64,000 nucleotides of DNA, taken from the NCBI RefSeq assembly GCF_013409005.1, contig NZ_JACBZO010000001.1:1984001-2048000 (forward strand), read 5' to 3'. Of this stretch, positions 1 to 10,333 are shown one piece after another; positions within the stretch are counted from its first letter, which is position 1, and every line of letters starts with the position of its first letter. The DNA comes from Demequina lutea (GTDB lineage: Bacteria > Actinomycetota > Actinomycetes > Actinomycetales > Demequinaceae). A model generated the notes under the pieces. The model ran no database searches, was not told the DNA's origin, and saw only the letters and a list, made by a program, of their open reading frames with translations. A program made the position numbers and the translations under genes.

Positions 1-1096
1 TAGCCGAGCCGTGAACACGCGGGATCGGGCCAACCTCGGCCGTCAGCGGGCGAATGTCCTTGAGGCCACGGCCGTCGATGCGGATGCCATCCTTGAGGAT
101 GCGCTGGCGAATGGTCTTCTTGGTGACCGAGCGAACGGCTGCCGAGATTTCCTTCTCGCGACCCTCGAACTGAGCGTCAAGGCTGGCGTGCGCCGCGTCC
201 TTGATCTCATCGAGGCGGTCTTCGCGCTCGTGCTTGTCGGCGATCTGCAGCGCGGCGGACAGGTCCGCCTCGGTAGCAGCGGTCACCGCGGCCAGGACGT
301 CGTCCTGGTAGTCGAGGAACCTGGGGAACTCCTTGGGCGCCTTGGCAGACTTGCCCGCGAGCTCGATCTGCGCCTCGCACAGCGCCCTGAGGAACGGCTT
401 GGCCGCCTCGAGACCCTCTGCCACGACGGCCTCGGTGGGTGCCTGGGCGCCCTCCGCAATCAAGGTAAAGGAATCGTTGGTGGCTTCCGCCTCGACCATC
501 ATGATGGCGATGTCATCGCCAGCGATGCGGCCGGCAACGACCATGTCGAAGACGGCGCGTTCCTTCTGCGAGTACTTGGGGAACGCGATCCACTGGCCAT
601 CGACGAGCGCGATGCGCACACCGGCGATGGGGCCCGTGAACGGCAGGCCCGACAGCTGCGTCGACGCCGAGGCGGCGTTGATGGCGAGCGTGTCGTACGA
701 GTCTTCGGGGTTGATGGCGAGGACGGTGATGACGACCTGGACCTCGTTGCGGAGACCGGACACGAAGGTCGGGCGCAACGGACGGTCGATCAGACGGCAC
801 GTCAGGATCGCGTCGGTCGAGGGACGACCCTCGCGACGGAAGAACGAGCCGGGGATCTTTCCTGCCGCGTACGAGCGCTCTTCCACGTCCACCGTGAGGG
901 GGAAGAAGTCGAAGCCGTCGCGGGGGTGCTTACCGGCCGTGGTGGCCGAAAGCAACATGGTGTCGTTGTCTAGGTAGGCGGCAACGGTACCGGCGGCCTG
1001 CTGTGCAAGGCGGCCGGTCTCGAAACGCACCGTACGGGTTCCGTAGCGACCATTGTCGATGATTGCTTCGGCGAACTGGATGTCGGGACCTTCCAT
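1..1096 (-). CDS. pnp: Polynucleotide phosphorylase, N-terminal part (runs off window)
   Basis: The first 365 codons of PNPase, the phosphorolytic 3'-to-5' exoribonuclease of the RNA degradosome. The protein begins [16 protein letters not shown] and continues with first RNase PH domain motifs such as [29 protein letters not shown] and [12 protein letters not shown]. The ATG at 1096 is preceded by GAGGAG 11-13 bases upstream. The usual protein is about 720-760 residues, so roughly half is present; the second RNase PH domain and the KH/S1 domains lie outside. It follows rpsO on the same strand, the normal bacterial order, with a terminator-like hairpin in the 317-bp gap, so it may be partly uncoupled from rpsO. 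The rest of that gap shows no convincing promoter. Confidence 0.97.
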   Translation of the reverse strand, partial: MEGPDIQFAEAIIDNGRYGTRTVRFETGRLAQQAAGTVAAYLDNDTMLLSATTAGKHPRDGFDFFPLTVDVEERSYAAGKIPGSFFRREGRPSTDAILTCRLIDRPLRPTFVSGLRNEVQVVITVLAINPEDSYDTLAINAASASTQLSGLPFTGPIAGVRIALVDGQWIAFPKYSQKERAVFDMVVAGRIAGDDIAIMMVEAEATNDSFTLIAEGAQAPTEAVVAEGLEAAKPFLRALCEAQIELAGKSAKAPKEFPRFLDYQDDVLAAVTAATEADLSAALQIADKHEREDRLDEIKDAAHASLDAQFEGREKEISAAVRSVTKKTIRQRILKDGIRIDGRGLKDIRPLTAEVGPIPRVHGSA

Positions 1097-1336
1097 TAAG
1101 GTCTCACGCTCCTCTTTCAAAAGGGAGCAGGCAGGCACAACCCGGCCATGTAGCCAGTGCTGATCGTCAGTCGACACGCTCAGAGCGCCAGCGCTAAGGG
1201 GGGCTCTGCTCATCTCCACCGAGGATCAGCGGTTTGCCGACCCGCTCGGTATGCAGGTAGAACTCGCACGTCGCGAGCGGTTCAACCCTATCACTGCGGG
1301 CCGCGTCGGGCGGGGTAATGCTTGAGGCAAATGAAA

Positions 1337-1380
1337 GGGCCCGGCTGCTCAGCTCCCGTAAGGGGCGAACAGCCGGGCCC
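1337..1380 (-). terminator. Terminator-like hairpin between rpsO and pnp
   Basis: A perfect 11-bp inverted repeat (GGGCCCGGCTG at 1337-1347, CAGCCGGGCCC at 1370-1380) with a 22-base loop. Read on the minus strand it lies 33 bp after the rpsO stop and is followed by a short T-rich run (TTTCATTT). Partial termination, or an RNA-processing stem as known in rpsO-pnp transcripts, are both possible. Confidence 0.7.
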
Positions 1381-1413
1381 GAGCGCCGTCTGGCGCGTCG
1401 GTCCGGTGAGGGA

Positions 1414-1683
1414 CTAGCGACGCAGGCCCAGGCGCTCAATCAGTGCGCGGTAGCGCTCGATGTCGACCTTCTGGAGGTAACCCAGGAGGCGACGGCGCTT
1501 GCCAACAAGGAGCAGCAGCCCACGACGCGAGTGGTGGTCGTGCTTGTGCACCTTGCCGTGCTCGGTGAGGTCGAGGATGCGCTGCGTGAGCATCGCCACC
1601 TGAACCTCGGGTGAACCCGTGTCACCCTCGTGGGTGGCGTAATCGGTCATGATGGACTTCTTGACGTCTGGCTCGAGCGGCAC
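1414..1683 (-). CDS. rpsO: 30S ribosomal protein S15
   Basis: An 89-residue protein of normal length for uS15, the four-helix 16S rRNA central-domain binder. Recognised from [19 protein letters not shown], the [20 protein letters not shown] segment (conserved H-x-HH-S-RRGL rRNA-contact motif) and [10 protein letters not shown]. The start is GTG at 1683 with AAGGAG five bases upstream. A promoter is visible just upstream. The gene lies between ribF and pnp in the conserved order. Confidence 0.98.
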   Translation of the reverse strand: MPLEPDVKKSIMTDYATHEGDTGSPEVQVAMLTQRILDLTEHGKVHKHDHHSRRGLLLLVGKRRRLLGYLQKVDIERYRALIERLGLRR

Positions 1684-1769
1684 AGGTTCTCCTTATAGAT
1701 CGTTGCGCGGCGCACCCGGGCTTGTTCTCCGGGGCACTGGGATCCGCGGCCGTTTCACGGCGACCGCCA

Positions 1770-1799
1770 ACTATACAGGAGCATTCGCCCGTGTGCCAC
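1770..1799 (-). promoter_or_regulatory. Candidate sigma-A promoter for rpsO
   Basis: On the minus strand GTGGCA (1799-1794) and TATAGT (1775-1770) are separated by 18 bp. The -10 matches the consensus well, the -35 moderately. It sits at the end of ribF, 87 bp before the rpsO start, and would let rpsO-pnp be transcribed separately from ribF. Confidence 0.5.
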
Positions 1800-1804
1800 G
1801 CGAA

Positions 1805-2788
1805 CTACAGCGCGGGGACCCCAAGGACCTTGCGGGTCCAGGCGACGTCCTCGTGAAGCGCGGCAACAAGGCCCTCGATGCCGCCGAAGTCGAGCATCGG
1901 CCGCTCCCACTCGATCAGGTCGAGCGCCACGCGGGCTCCGTACAGGTCGAGCCCCTCGCGATCGAGGACGAAGGCCTCGACCCGCAGGTCCTTGGTGCCC
2001 ACCGTGTAGTTGATGCCGAGGCTTATCGCGGCGGGAAGACGCTCGCCCAAGAGCGATGCGGCCGACGCGTTGTCGCCAGGGTCCACGACCTCGAGCCATC
2101 CGGCGTAGACGCCGTGCCGGGGAATGAATCCCGCATAGACGTCGAGGTTTGCCGTGGGAAAGCCAATCTGACGACCGAGCTTGTCGCCGTGAATGACAGT
2201 GCCACGCAGCCGGTGCGGCGCGCCGAGGATGTCGGCCGCCGCGCGCAAGTCCCCCTCATCGAGGAGTTCGCGCACCCACGTGGACGACCAACGGCGGGCG
2301 CCATCATGGGGGGCTGCCGCGTCACCGATGATGTCGACGTCGATTCCGAGTTTCTCCCCCAGTTCCCGCAGTGTCTCGATGTCTCCCGCGTTGCCGCGGC
2401 CGAAGCGGGTGTCTCCGCCAACGGCTATCGCCACCGCGCCCACTCCGCCGACGAGGTAGTCGCGCACAAACTCCTCCGGAGTCGCCATGGCGAAGTCGAG
2501 GGTGTACTCCTGGATGAGGATGCCGTCGACGCCCGTCTGCGCGATGCGCTCAATGCGGTCGTCGATGCCCGTGATGAGCTCCGGCTGATGCTCGGGAGCG
2601 TGGACCGCCTTGGGGTGAGGGTCAAAGGTGACGGCAACGGCCTTGGCACCACGGGCGTGCGCGGCCGCGACCAACTCCGCGAGAACCGCCCGGTGGCCCT
2701 TGTGCACGCCGTCGAAGTTGCCCACGGTCACTACCGTGGGGCCTAGGTCACGCGGCACGTCCGCGAGTGAGTGCCACACCAAGGTCAT
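1805..2788 (-). CDS. ribF: Bifunctional riboflavin kinase / FAD synthetase
   Basis: A 327-residue cytoplasmic enzyme making FMN from riboflavin and FAD from FMN. The N-terminal nucleotidyltransferase half has GNFDGVHKGHRAVL (HxGH-type ATP site) and SSTWVRELL (ISSTxxR-like). The C-terminal kinase half has GTVIHGDKLGRQIGFPTANL with the PTAN signature. Length fits the family. The reading frame continues upstream, but the start at 2788 (MTLVWHSLADVP) is preferred because the alternative ATG at 2806 has no ribosome site. FMN supply is of interest because two FMN-transferases and flavoproteins occur later in the window, though no regulatory link is visible. Normally next to truB; here two inserted plus-strand genes separate them. 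Confidence 0.97.
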   Translation of the reverse strand: MTLVWHSLADVPRDLGPTVVTVGNFDGVHKGHRAVLAELVAAAHARGAKAVAVTFDPHPKAVHAPEHQPELITGIDDRIERIAQTGVDGILIQEYTLDFAMATPEEFVRDYLVGGVGAVAIAVGGDTRFGRGNAGDIETLRELGEKLGIDVDIIGDAAAPHDGARRWSSTWVRELLDEGDLRAAADILGAPHRLRGTVIHGDKLGRQIGFPTANLDVYAGFIPRHGVYAGWLEVVDPGDNASAASLLGERLPAAISLGINYTVGTKDLRVEAFVLDREGLDLYGARVALDLIEWERPMLDFGGIEGLVAALHEDVAWTRKVLGVPAL

Positions 2789-2941
2789 TCGCTCATTCTG
2801 CCTCATAGGAGGACGCCCAACGACTGCGCGACGCCTCGTGAGCGCTTGGCCGCGTTCCCCCTCGCTTCCTGTGGAGCGTGGCCGACGCCCCTGTAGTGTG
2901 ACGAGGACGGCGCGAAGGCGCGGGAGATTGCGGGGGCGCAC

Positions 2942-3532
2942 ATGCACACCACCGACGAGACGGTGACACGTTCGCCGAGCATCTTGATGATCGAGGGCCG
3001 CGAGTACGCGCTCTATCAAGGGTTCCGCGAGCGCACCAAGCTCATGGATGTGAAGCTGCTATGGCTCGACGGGGCCAAGAACCTCCTGTTACCTGTGTGG
3101 GTCGCGCTGATGATGAGTGAGGTGCTCTTTCACGACCTGTTGTGGTCCGTCTTCGGGTTGGTCATGCTCATCCTCGCTGCCGTGGTGGTAGGGCACTACA
3201 TCGACAGCCACTCGGTCGCGGTTATTCCCGTCTCCGTCGTCGAAAAGGACAGGCAGGGACCCTCCGCGACGCTGTACATTTTCCTGCGTTCGGTGCGCGG
3301 CTTTACGACGCGCCGCGACGGCAGATACACCGCTACGGTGCACACCGACATGGCGGACTTCCTGCTAGGCGCCATCGGTCCCGACCGAGCCCACGGACGA
3401 CGCTCGCTACCGCGCATCCCGACGGAACTCAGGAACCCGAAGGCACGGCGCTTCGCGTGGGGCTCCTACTCACACTGGGTCTCGAATCTCGCTCTGGCGG
3501 TCTTTGTGGTCGTCCTCCTCGTCAGCCGTTAA
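2942..3532 (+). CDS. Unknown membrane protein, first of a tandem paralogous pair
   Basis: 196 residues, not matched to a family I can name. Residues about 16-40 (MIEGREYALYQGF, then MDVKLLW) form a conserved cytosolic head. Two hydrophobic stretches follow at about 48-92 (LLLPVWVALMM and LVMLILAAVVVG). A soluble part ends in HTDMADFLLGAIGPDR, and a final hydrophobic segment (LALAVFVVVLLV) closes the protein. The downstream gene has the same plan and shared motifs, so this is a gene duplication. It is on the strand opposite to ribF and truB, with 153 bp upstream that contain TAGTGT as a weak -10 candidate. Confidence 0.75.
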   Translation: MHTTDETVTRSPSILMIEGREYALYQGFRERTKLMDVKLLWLDGAKNLLLPVWVALMMSEVLFHDLLWSVFGLVMLILAAVVVGHYIDSHSVAVIPVSVVEKDRQGPSATLYIFLRSVRGFTTRRDGRYTATVHTDMADFLLGAIGPDRAHGRRSLPRIPTELRNPKARRFAWGSYSHWVSNLALAVFVVVLLVSR

Positions 3533-3539
3533 TCTCCCC

Positions 3540-4094
3540 ATGGACATGATCGACGATGCTGCGACACGTCCGCCGAGCGTCATCCTGGTCAACGGTCGCG
3601 AGTACATGCTCTACGACGAGTTCCTCGGCCGCATCAAGATGGCTGAGGTCAAACTCTTGTGGTTCTACTCGTCCTTGCTGTGGGTTGGCGCGCTGACCTT
3701 CGCTCTGCTGCTCCCCTTCACCGAGGCTTGGTGGCCCATCTTCATCGCCATTGCCTTGCTGCTCGTGATGTGCGCGGGAGTTTTTTTTATGTTCAGCCGC
3801 CCCGTGATGACCACACCCGTCACCGTCGTCGAAACCCACAGGAACGGCACCAGCTCGAGGCTGTCCGTTTCCACGCGACGCCACGGGACGCTCACGGTCA
3901 CGGCACACGCGGACATGGCCGACTTCCTGCTGCGCGCCATCACTGCTGACCGACGCCGCCGCTTCTCGCCGCGCCGTGACGTTCCGGCGGACCTCGTGCA
4001 TCCCAAGATGATGAGGCACGTATGGAGTGGGACTGCGGCCAGCGTCGCAATGCTCGCCATCTTGGCCGCGAGGGTGGCACTCGGTCCCGGCTGA
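3540..4094 (+). CDS. Unknown membrane protein, second of the tandem paralogous pair
   Basis: 184 residues from the ATG at 3540, seven bases after the stop of its paralogue, so the two are surely co-transcribed. Shared motifs are VNGREYMLYDEF (REY-x-LY), MAEVKLLW, a VPV/TPVTVVE strand and HADMADFLLRAITADR. Two central hydrophobic segments (about 40-88) and a C-terminal one (MLAILAARVAL) predict three membrane spans with the same layout as the first copy. Divergence between the copies is high outside the motifs, suggesting an old duplication. Function unknown. Confidence 0.75.
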   Translation: MDMIDDAATRPPSVILVNGREYMLYDEFLGRIKMAEVKLLWFYSSLLWVGALTFALLLPFTEAWWPIFIAIALLLVMCAGVFFMFSRPVMTTPVTVVETHRNGTSSRLSVSTRRHGTLTVTAHADMADFLLRAITADRRRRFSPRRDVPADLVHPKMMRHVWSGTAASVAMLAILAARVALGPG

Positions 4095-4138
4095 CCCAGG
4101 CCGAAACCACCGGGCCGGAACCACCTGGGCGGCCTTGG

Positions 4139-5092
4139 TTACGACGCCTGCCCCGCAGGCTCGAACACGATCACGGGCTTGGCCGCGCCCTTGACGCGGC
4201 GCAGGATCGCCACGGCGACGCCCTCGGGACTCACGGCCACGGCATCGTGAGTGAAGTCGTCCGGATCGGAGGGCTCCCCCAACTCGGCGCCGCGTTCACG
4301 CAGCGCCTGCCCATAGGAGAGGGACGCGACCTCGGCATCGGTCACGGCCAAGGTTGGTAGGAGCGCGCGAGAGGCGTCGGCAAGAGACGCGAGGGCAATG
4401 GGGGTACCCGCATCGACCATCGCACCAAGTTCGTCGAGCGTGTGGGCCTCCGCAACGCTCACTGCGCCGATGCGGGTGCGGCGCAAGGCGGTCAGGTGTC
4501 CCCCGACGCCGAGCGCGGCTCCAAGATCGCGAGCCAAGGCGCGGATGTACGTTCCCGACGACACGTCGATGGTCGCGTCGATGTCGACCACCGCGCCCGT
4601 GCGGCGCAACTCGTGCACCTCGAACCGAGAGACGGTCGCTGGCCTTGCGGCCAGAGTGACATCCTCCCCCGCACGCACGCGCGCATAGGCGCGCTCGCCG
4701 TTGACCTTGATCGCGCTCACCGCGCTCGGCACCTGCATGATGTCGCCGGTGAGCGACGCAATCGCCGCCGCGAGGGCCTCATCCGTGACGCCAGACGCGT
4801 CGGCCGTGGTCGTGACCTCACCCTCGGCATCGTCGGTCACCGTGGACTGACCGAGGCGAATGGTCGCGTCGTAGGACTTGTCGTGCCCAGTGACGTAGGT
4901 GAGGAGGCGCGTGGCCTTGCCGACTCCAAGGATCAACAGGCCGGTGGCCATCGGGTCCAGAGTGCCCGCGTGACCTACCTTGCGCGTGCCCAACAGTCGG
5001 CGCGCGCGTGCAACAACGTCATGAGACGTCAGGCCTTGAGGCTTGTCGACGAGCAACAGACCAGGCGTGGGGTCATCGGCGGCGCGAGCCAC
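4139..5092 (-). CDS. truB: tRNA pseudouridine(55) synthase TruB
   Basis: 317 residues. Converts U55 of the tRNA T-loop to pseudouridine. The N-terminus GLLLVDKPQGLTSHDVV and the catalytic motif HAGTLDPMATGLL (Asp in LDP is the nucleophile) are clear; SGTYIRALARDLG is the third family motif. The frame stays open well into rbfA, but GTG at 5092 has GAGGA nine bases upstream and starts only four bases after the rbfA stop, so it is taken as the start. Part of the infB-rbfA-truB operon. Confidence 0.96.
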   Translation of the reverse strand: MARAADDPTPGLLLVDKPQGLTSHDVVARARRLLGTRKVGHAGTLDPMATGLLILGVGKATRLLTYVTGHDKSYDATIRLGQSTVTDDAEGEVTTTADASGVTDEALAAAIASLTGDIMQVPSAVSAIKVNGERAYARVRAGEDVTLAARPATVSRFEVHELRRTGAVVDIDATIDVSSGTYIRALARDLGAALGVGGHLTALRRTRIGAVSVAEAHTLDELGAMVDAGTPIALASLADASRALLPTLAVTDAEVASLSYGQALRERGAELGEPSDPDDFTHDAVAVSPEGVAVAILRRVKGAAKPVIVFEPAGQAS

Positions 5093-5096
5093 CCGA

Positions 5097-5567
5097 TCAG
5101 TCCTCGTCCTCGGCGTCGTCCTCGTTGGCGTCGTCCGCGTCGTCCTCATCGGCGGGACGCCGGTAAGGATCGGCCTCCCCAGCGAACTGGGCGCCCTCTC
5201 GCATCTTGGCGAGCTCGGCGTCGCGAATGGCCGCCTCGTGAAGCGACTTCTCGAGAGATGCCGCGGTCTCGGGCACCGCATCCAAGTGGAACTCGATCGA
5301 GGGGGTGAGCCGGATACCCAGCTCACCACCCACCATCGAACGTATGCGGCCCTTGGCCGAGTTGAGGGCCGCGGCCGTGTTGGCGCGATCCTCCTCGGAG
5401 CCGTAGACCGTATAGAACACTGACGCCTGTTGCAGGTCTCCGGTGACGCGTACGTCGGTCACCGTGACGAACCCCAGGCGAGGGTCCTTGATTTCGCTCT
5501 CCAGAGCGCGGGCGACGATCTTCTTGATCGTGCCCGCGATCCGGAGTGCTCTGGGTGAGTCAGCCAT
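5097..5567 (-). CDS. rbfA: Ribosome-binding factor A
   Basis: 156 residues. A KH-like-fold assembly factor that binds 30S precursors and helps mature the 16S 5' end. Signature parts are RALRIAGTIKKIVARALE, DPRLGFVTVTDVRVTGDL and the A-LNSAKGRIRSMVGG segment. The C-terminal 20 residues are almost entirely Asp/Glu with Ala, an acidic tail that is longer than in most families. The ATG overlaps the infB stop (TAATG), implying translational coupling. Confidence 0.96.
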   Translation of the reverse strand: MADSPRALRIAGTIKKIVARALESEIKDPRLGFVTVTDVRVTGDLQQASVFYTVYGSEEDRANTAAALNSAKGRIRSMVGGELGIRLTPSIEFHLDAVPETAASLEKSLHEAAIRDAELAKMREGAQFAGEADPYRRPADEDDADDANEDDAEDED

Positions 5568-8323
5568 TAGGACCTCGGGATCTCGACCATCTCGAAGCTC
5601 TCGATGCGGTCGCCCACCTGAATGTCGTTGAACTTGCCGAGCCCAATACCGCACTCGAACCCTTCGCGAACCTCGGTGGCGTCGTCCTTGAAGCGGCGCA
5701 GCGTGTCGAGCGATGCCTCGCCGATGACGTTGCCGCCCCGAGTGATGCGGACCCTGGCATTGCGCTTCATGGTGCCCTCGCGGACCAAGCAACCGGCGAT
5801 ATTGCCGAACTTGGAACTGCGGAAGATCTCCATGATCTCGGCGGCGCCGGTCTGCCTCTCCTCGTACTCGGGCTTGAGCATGCCCTTGAGCGCAGCCTCG
5901 ACGTCCTCGAGTGCTCGGTAGATGACCGAGTAGAAGCGCATGTCTACGCCCTCGCGGTCAGCGAGCTCCTGAACGCGCTCGGCGGGACGCACGTTGAAGC
6001 CGATGATGATGGCGTTGTCGACGGTGGCCAGGTTGACGTCGTTCTGCGTGACGGCACCCACACCACGGTGGATGACGCGCAGGTCGACGCTGTCGCCCAC
6101 GTCGATCGCGAGCAGTGCGTCCTCGAGCGCCTCGACGGCACCGGACACATCGCCCTTGATGATGAGGTTGAGCGTGTCGACCTTGCCTTCCTCGATGGCC
6201 TTGGTGAGGTCCTCGAGGCTGATGCGCTTGCGACGCTTCGCGAGAGATGCGGCACGGTCGGCCGCCTCGCGCTTCTCGGCAATCTGACGGGCCGTACGGT
6301 CATCGTCCGCCACCAGGAAGCTGTCGCCAGCGCGGGGCACCGACGTGAGGCCGATGACCATGACGGGACGCGCGGGTAGTGCCTCCTCGACAAGCTCGTC
6401 GTACTCGTTGAACATGGCACGCACGCGGCCGTAGGCGGTACCCGCCACGATCGCATCGCCAACACGCAGCGTTCCGGACTGGACAAGCACGGTTGCCACA
6501 GGCCCACGGCCCCTGTCGAGGTGAGCCTCGACCGCAACGCCACGAGCGTCCTTGTTCGGGTTAGCACGCAAGTCGAGACCTGCGTCAGCCGTCAACAACA
6601 CCGCGTCGAGCAGCTCCTGGATGTTCAGGCCCTTAGTAGCGGACACGTCAACGAAGATCGTCTCGCCTCCGTACTCCTCTGCCACCAAGTTGTACTCGGT
6701 GAGCTGCTGGCGGATCTTGCCAGGGTTGGCGCCTTCCTTGTCGATCTTGTTGACCGCCACCACGATCGGCACGTTCGCCGCTTGAGCGTGGTTCAGGGCC
6801 TCAATCGTCTGGGGCATGACACCATCGTCGGCCGCGACCACAAGGATCGCGACGTCGGTGACTCTCGCACCACGGGCACGCATGGCTGTGAAGGCCTCGT
6901 GACCCGGGGTGTCGATGAACGTGATGGCACGCGTGGTGCCCTCGTGCTCGCGACGCACCTGGTAGGCACCGATGTGCTGGGTGATACCTCCGGCCTCGCC
7001 CGACACCACGTCGGCCTTGCGGATGGCGTCAAGAAGCCTGGTCTTACCGTGGTCAACGTGACCCATGACGGTGACGACGGGGGGACGCGCCTCGAGATCA
7101 TCGTCGGTCTCTGCTGCGAGTTCGGCCTCAAGGTCAAGCCCGAAGTCCTCGAGCAGTTCCTTGTCCTCGTCCTCGGGCGACACGATCTCGATGCGGTAGC
7201 CAAGCTCGGCGCCCAGCGCCGCGAAGGTGTCCTCATCGAGTGACTGCGTGGCAGTGGCCATCTCACCGAGGTGGAACAGCACGGTCACGAGCGAAGCTGG
7301 ATTGACATCGATCTTGTCGGCGAAGTCGCTCAGCGTCGCACCGCGACGAAGGCGCAACGGCGTGTTTCCGTCGCCGCGAGGGATCTGCACGCCACCAATG
7401 GATGGCGCCTGCTGCTGCTCGTACTCGGCCCGCTTGGCCCGCTTGGACTTCCGTCCACGCGTCGGCCTGCCACCCTGACGGCCGAAGGCACCAGCGGTGC
7501 CTCCACCGCGACCACGGCTACCTGCGGCTGGACGGCTGCCTGGTGCGGCTGCACCCGGACCTCCGCCAAAGCCTGGACGGCTGCCTGGAGCTCCGCCTGC
7601 GGCACCTGTGCGCGGAACAAAGCCGCCAGGACGAGCGCCACCCGGAGCGGGACGGCCTGCGCCACCCGGACCGCTGGGACGTGCGCCCGGAGCGCCCGGA
7701 CGGGCGCCTGGGGACCCCGCTGCGGGAGCGCCCGGACGTGGTCCACGGGGCGCACCTGGACGTGGCGCCTGGAAGGGATTGTTGCCGCCCGGACGCGGAC
7801 GCGGGGCGCCCTCGCGAGGCTGGAACGGGTTATTGCCGCCCGGACGGGGGCGCGGCCGGGGCATGTCGGAGGGCGTCGCGGCGGGAGTGCCACTCGCGTC
7901 GGTGCTTGCGGTGGCAGCATCGGCAGACGCCGGGGCCGCCTGAGGTGCGGACGCTGCGGCCGACTTGTTGGACGGGCTCGCGGCGTCGGCGGTCGTCGCG
8001 GGTGCGCCCGCTGACGAACCAGCAGGTGCCGCGGGTGCGGATGCCGCGGGTGCGGGTGCCGCTTCTTCGGGTGCAACGGCCGGCTTGGGCGCTGGGGGAC
8101 GAGGTGCGCCCGGCTTGGGTGCGCTCGCCACCTTGGGGGTCGAGGGTTCCGGAGCGGGACCCGTCGCGTTCGGGAAGGCCTCTTTGGCCTTGCGAACGAC
8201 GGGTGCTTCCAGTGTCGAGGACGGTCCCTTGACGTATTCACCAAGTTCAGAAAGCTTGGCCATCAAGTCCTTGCTCGATACTCCGATTTCCTTCGCGATC
8301 TCATGAACGCGGGGCTTTGCCAC
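5567..8323 (-). CDS. infB: Translation initiation factor IF-2
   Basis: 918 residues. The GTPase that places initiator tRNA on the 30S subunit. An N-terminal IF2_N motif ([20 protein letters not shown]) is followed by about 290 residues rich in Pro, Ala, Gly and Arg with repeats such as [11 protein letters not shown], typical of actinobacterial IF-2. The G domain follows with [11 protein letters not shown] (G1), DTPGHEAF (G3) and NKIDK (G4), then domains II-IV. The start is GTG at 8323 because AGGAG lies four bases upstream; the open frame continues above it without a ribosome site. Confidence 0.97.
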   Translation of the reverse strand: MAKPRVHEIAKEIGVSSKDLMAKLSELGEYVKGPSSTLEAPVVRKAKEAFPNATGPAPEPSTPKVASAPKPGAPRPPAPKPAVAPEEAAPAPAASAPAAPAGSSAGAPATTADAASPSNKSAAASAPQAAPASADAATASTDASGTPAATPSDMPRPRPRPGGNNPFQPREGAPRPRPGGNNPFQAPRPGAPRGPRPGAPAAGSPGARPGAPGARPSGPGGAGRPAPGGARPGGFVPRTGAAGGAPGSRPGFGGGPGAAAPGSRPAAGSRGRGGGTAGAFGRQGGRPTRGRKSKRAKRAEYEQQQAPSIGGVQIPRGDGNTPLRLRRGATLSDFADKIDVNPASLVTVLFHLGEMATATQSLDEDTFAALGAELGYRIEIVSPEDEDKELLEDFGLDLEAELAAETDDDLEARPPVVTVMGHVDHGKTRLLDAIRKADVVSGEAGGITQHIGAYQVRREHEGTTRAITFIDTPGHEAFTAMRARGARVTDVAILVVAADDGVMPQTIEALNHAQAANVPIVVAVNKIDKEGANPGKIRQQLTEYNLVAEEYGGETIFVDVSATKGLNIQELLDAVLLTADAGLDLRANPNKDARGVAVEAHLDRGRGPVATVLVQSGTLRVGDAIVAGTAYGRVRAMFNEYDELVEEALPARPVMVIGLTSVPRAGDSFLVADDDRTARQIAEKREAADRAASLAKRRKRISLEDLTKAIEEGKVDTLNLIIKGDVSGAVEALEDALLAIDVGDSVDLRVIHRGVGAVTQNDVNLATVDNAIIIGFNVRPAERVQELADREGVDMRFYSVIYRALEDVEAALKGMLKPEYEERQTGAAEIMEIFRSSKFGNIAGCLVREGTMKRNARVRITRGGNVIGEASLDTLRRFKDDATEVREGFECGIGLGKFNDIQVGDRIESFEMVEIPRS

Positions 8324-8366
8324 AATTCTCCTGTCTCGGTCCGACCAAGACAGGGTCGAACCATCG

Positions 8367-8744
8367 TTACTGCGGGGCACTCATTGCTGGGTACTCATTA
8401 GGTGGCCATGGGCTTTCATCCCGTCGGTCGATGGTGGGCAACAATTCTCGGTTCTCACGAAAGGCTTGGTGCTCGGCCAAGGCCTCCACACCGGCATCGG
8501 CCACGCGCAATGCGCGACTGATTGCTTTCCGCTTCGCCGCGTGAGCAAGGCACGTCCCGTTGGGATGGAGCCATGCTCCCCTTCCGGGCGCCGATGCGGA
8601 TTCGTCGACCGCTACGCGATCAACCATCCACACCACTCGCACGAGAACCGACCGGACCTCTCTCTGCCTGCATCCGACGCACGTCCGCATCGGCAGTGAG
8701 CCATGGGGGCGCGCAGAAGACTCAGAAGAGCGGTCCGGCTTCAC
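8367..8744 (-). CDS. YlxR/RnpM family RNA-binding protein
   Basis: 125 residues. A small basic RNA-associated protein between nusA and infB, its universal place in Gram-positive genomes. The core [20 protein letters not shown] contains the family RTCVGCR motif, followed by [19 protein letters not shown] with the conserved GRGAWLH-x5-C part. GTG at 8744 is taken as the start (GGGAG ten bases upstream); an internal ATG 18 codons later would also give a complete domain but lacks a ribosome site. The C-terminal 20 residues look unstructured. Confidence 0.9.
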   Translation of the reverse strand: MKPDRSSESSARPHGSLPMRTCVGCRQREVRSVLVRVVWMVDRVAVDESASAPGRGAWLHPNGTCLAHAAKRKAISRALRVADAGVEALAEHQAFRENRELLPTIDRRDESPWPPNEYPAMSAPQ

Positions 8745-8761
8745 TAGTCTACCGCTCCCCG

Positions 8762-9751
8762 TCAGTTTGAGGCACCCGGCTCGTCGACGGCCTCGTCGGA
8801 CCGGATGTCGATGCGCCAGCCGGTCAGCCTGGCGGCGAGGCGGGCGTTTTGGCCCTCCTTACCGATGGCGAGCGACAAATGGAAGTCGGGAACGATGACA
8901 CGGGCGGCCCTTGCCTCCTCGTCGACGACCGTCACGGAGACGACGCGCGATGGAGACAGTGCGTTGCCGACGAACGTGGCGGGGTCTTCGGCCCAGTCGA
9001 CAATGTCGATCTTTTCGCCGCGCAACTCGCTCATGACGGCGCGCACGCGCGCCCCCATTGGGCCGATGCAGGCGCCCTTCGCATTGACGCCCGGAACCGT
9101 GGCCCTGACGGCCATCTTGGAGCGGTGACCGGCCTCACGAGCGAGGCTCATGATCTCGACGGTGCCATCGGCGATCTCCGGCACTTCGAGTTCGAACAGC
9201 TTGCGCACGAGCGCCGGGTGGGTACGCGAAAGCGTGATAGCTGGACCCTTTTGGCCGCGGCCAACGCTCACCACGTACGCGCGGATGCGCTCGCCATGGC
9301 CATACACCTCGGTGGGCACCTGTTCGTGGCCGGGAAGGAGGGCCTCGACGTCGCCGATGTCCACATGGACGTTGCGGGGATCGGCGCTCTGTTGGATGAC
9401 TCCCGAGACCAGATGGCCTTCCTTGTCCACGTATTGGCCCAGTACCGCGTCGTCACCCGCCTGGCGCAGTCGCTGCACGATGACCTGACGCGCCGTCGAC
9501 GTGGCGATGCGCCCGAAGTCGGCGGGGGTGTGATCGAACTCGGGGCCGAGCTCTCCGTCCTCAAGCTCCTCGCGGGCCTGGATACTCACCTTGCCCGAGT
9601 TGCGATCCACGAGTGCACGAGCGTGATCGTGAGCGTCGGGAGTCTTGTGATAAGCGCTCAGGAGCGCTTGCTCGATGGCGTCGATCAGCACGTCGAGTTT
9701 GAGATCGCGCTCCTTTTCGAGCCCCCTGAGGGTCATCATGTCGATGTCCAC
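8762..9751 (-). CDS. nusA: Transcription termination/antitermination factor NusA
   Basis: 329 residues, the short actinobacterial form lacking the C-terminal acidic repeats found in E. coli. N-terminal RNA-polymerase-binding domain ([10 protein letters not shown], the [18 protein letters not shown] strand), S1 domain ([32 protein letters not shown]), then two KH domains ([18 protein letters not shown] and [20 protein letters not shown]). GTG at 9751 follows GGAAG at suitable spacing. Preceded by rimP with a 40-bp gap, as usual. Confidence 0.97.
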   Translation of the reverse strand: MDIDMMTLRGLEKERDLKLDVLIDAIEQALLSAYHKTPDAHDHARALVDRNSGKVSIQAREELEDGELGPEFDHTPADFGRIATSTARQVIVQRLRQAGDDAVLGQYVDKEGHLVSGVIQQSADPRNVHVDIGDVEALLPGHEQVPTEVYGHGERIRAYVVSVGRGQKGPAITLSRTHPALVRKLFELEVPEIADGTVEIMSLAREAGHRSKMAVRATVPGVNAKGACIGPMGARVRAVMSELRGEKIDIVDWAEDPATFVGNALSPSRVVSVTVVDEEARAARVIVPDFHLSLAIGKEGQNARLAARLTGWRIDIRSDEAVDEPGASN

Positions 9752-9791
9752 TTGTGTCTTCCGTCCGTTCTGTCGACTGGGCCAAACGGCG

Positions 9792-10256
9792 TCAGTCGAG
9801 TCGTTTCATTTCGACCTGGACGCGTCCGAGCTTCACGTCGTCCAGTGCCACAGTCTTTGTCTCGCCGTCGATGTCGAGCACCAACGCGTCACCCGTCACG
9901 TCAACGATTCGTCCAGTCTGCGCGCTTCCCTCGACCATTTCTAGGTCTACCAGGCGCGTCCGTGCGCGCATGAAGTGCCTTCGCAGCGTCAACGGACGGT
10001 CGGTGCCAGGAGTCGACACCTCGAGGAGATACGCGCCCGCGGGAACGTTGGCCGCGTCAAGCGCGTCGCCGATCGCGCGCGAGGCCGTCGCAACGGTGTC
10101 GAGGTCGACCGAACCGACGGCGTCCTCGGGAAGGTCAACGGTCACGAGCACCTTGGTGTTCTTGCCGGCGGCGGACACCGTCACCGAGTCCACAATGAGG
10201 CCAGCGGCCTCTGCAGCAGGTCGCGCTAGGTCGGCGATGCGTTCGTCGAGTTTCAT
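9792..10256 (-). CDS. rimP: Ribosome maturation factor RimP
   Basis: 154 residues. Assists 30S assembly. Family features are the [19 protein letters not shown]-terminus, the [10 protein letters not shown] helix, and [20 protein letters not shown] (E-VSSPG-RPL consensus). GGGAGG six bases before the ATG. First gene of the rimP-nusA-ylxR-infB-rbfA-truB run; a 77-bp divergent gap separates it from the lipoprotein gene upstream. Confidence 0.96.
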   Translation of the reverse strand: MKLDERIADLARPAAEAAGLIVDSVTVSAAGKNTKVLVTVDLPEDAVGSVDLDTVATASRAIGDALDAANVPAGAYLLEVSTPGTDRPLTLRRHFMRARTRLVDLEMVEGSAQTGRIVDVTGDALVLDIDGETKTVALDDVKLGRVQVEMKRLD

Positions 10257-10333
10257 TCGCTGCCTCCCGTTGCTTCATTTGTCGTTGGCCATGATTCTAC
10301 GGCCTGCGGCGGAGGCGTGGGAGACTGACGCGC

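Noticed and set aside
1184..1195. Short AGCGC-CA-GCGCT inverted repeat upstream of pnp
   Set aside because: Too short and without supporting context to call a regulatory site in GC-rich DNA.
7330..8244. Pro/Arg-rich open frame inside infB
   Set aside because: Frame-shifted reading of the repetitive IF-2 N-terminal linker.
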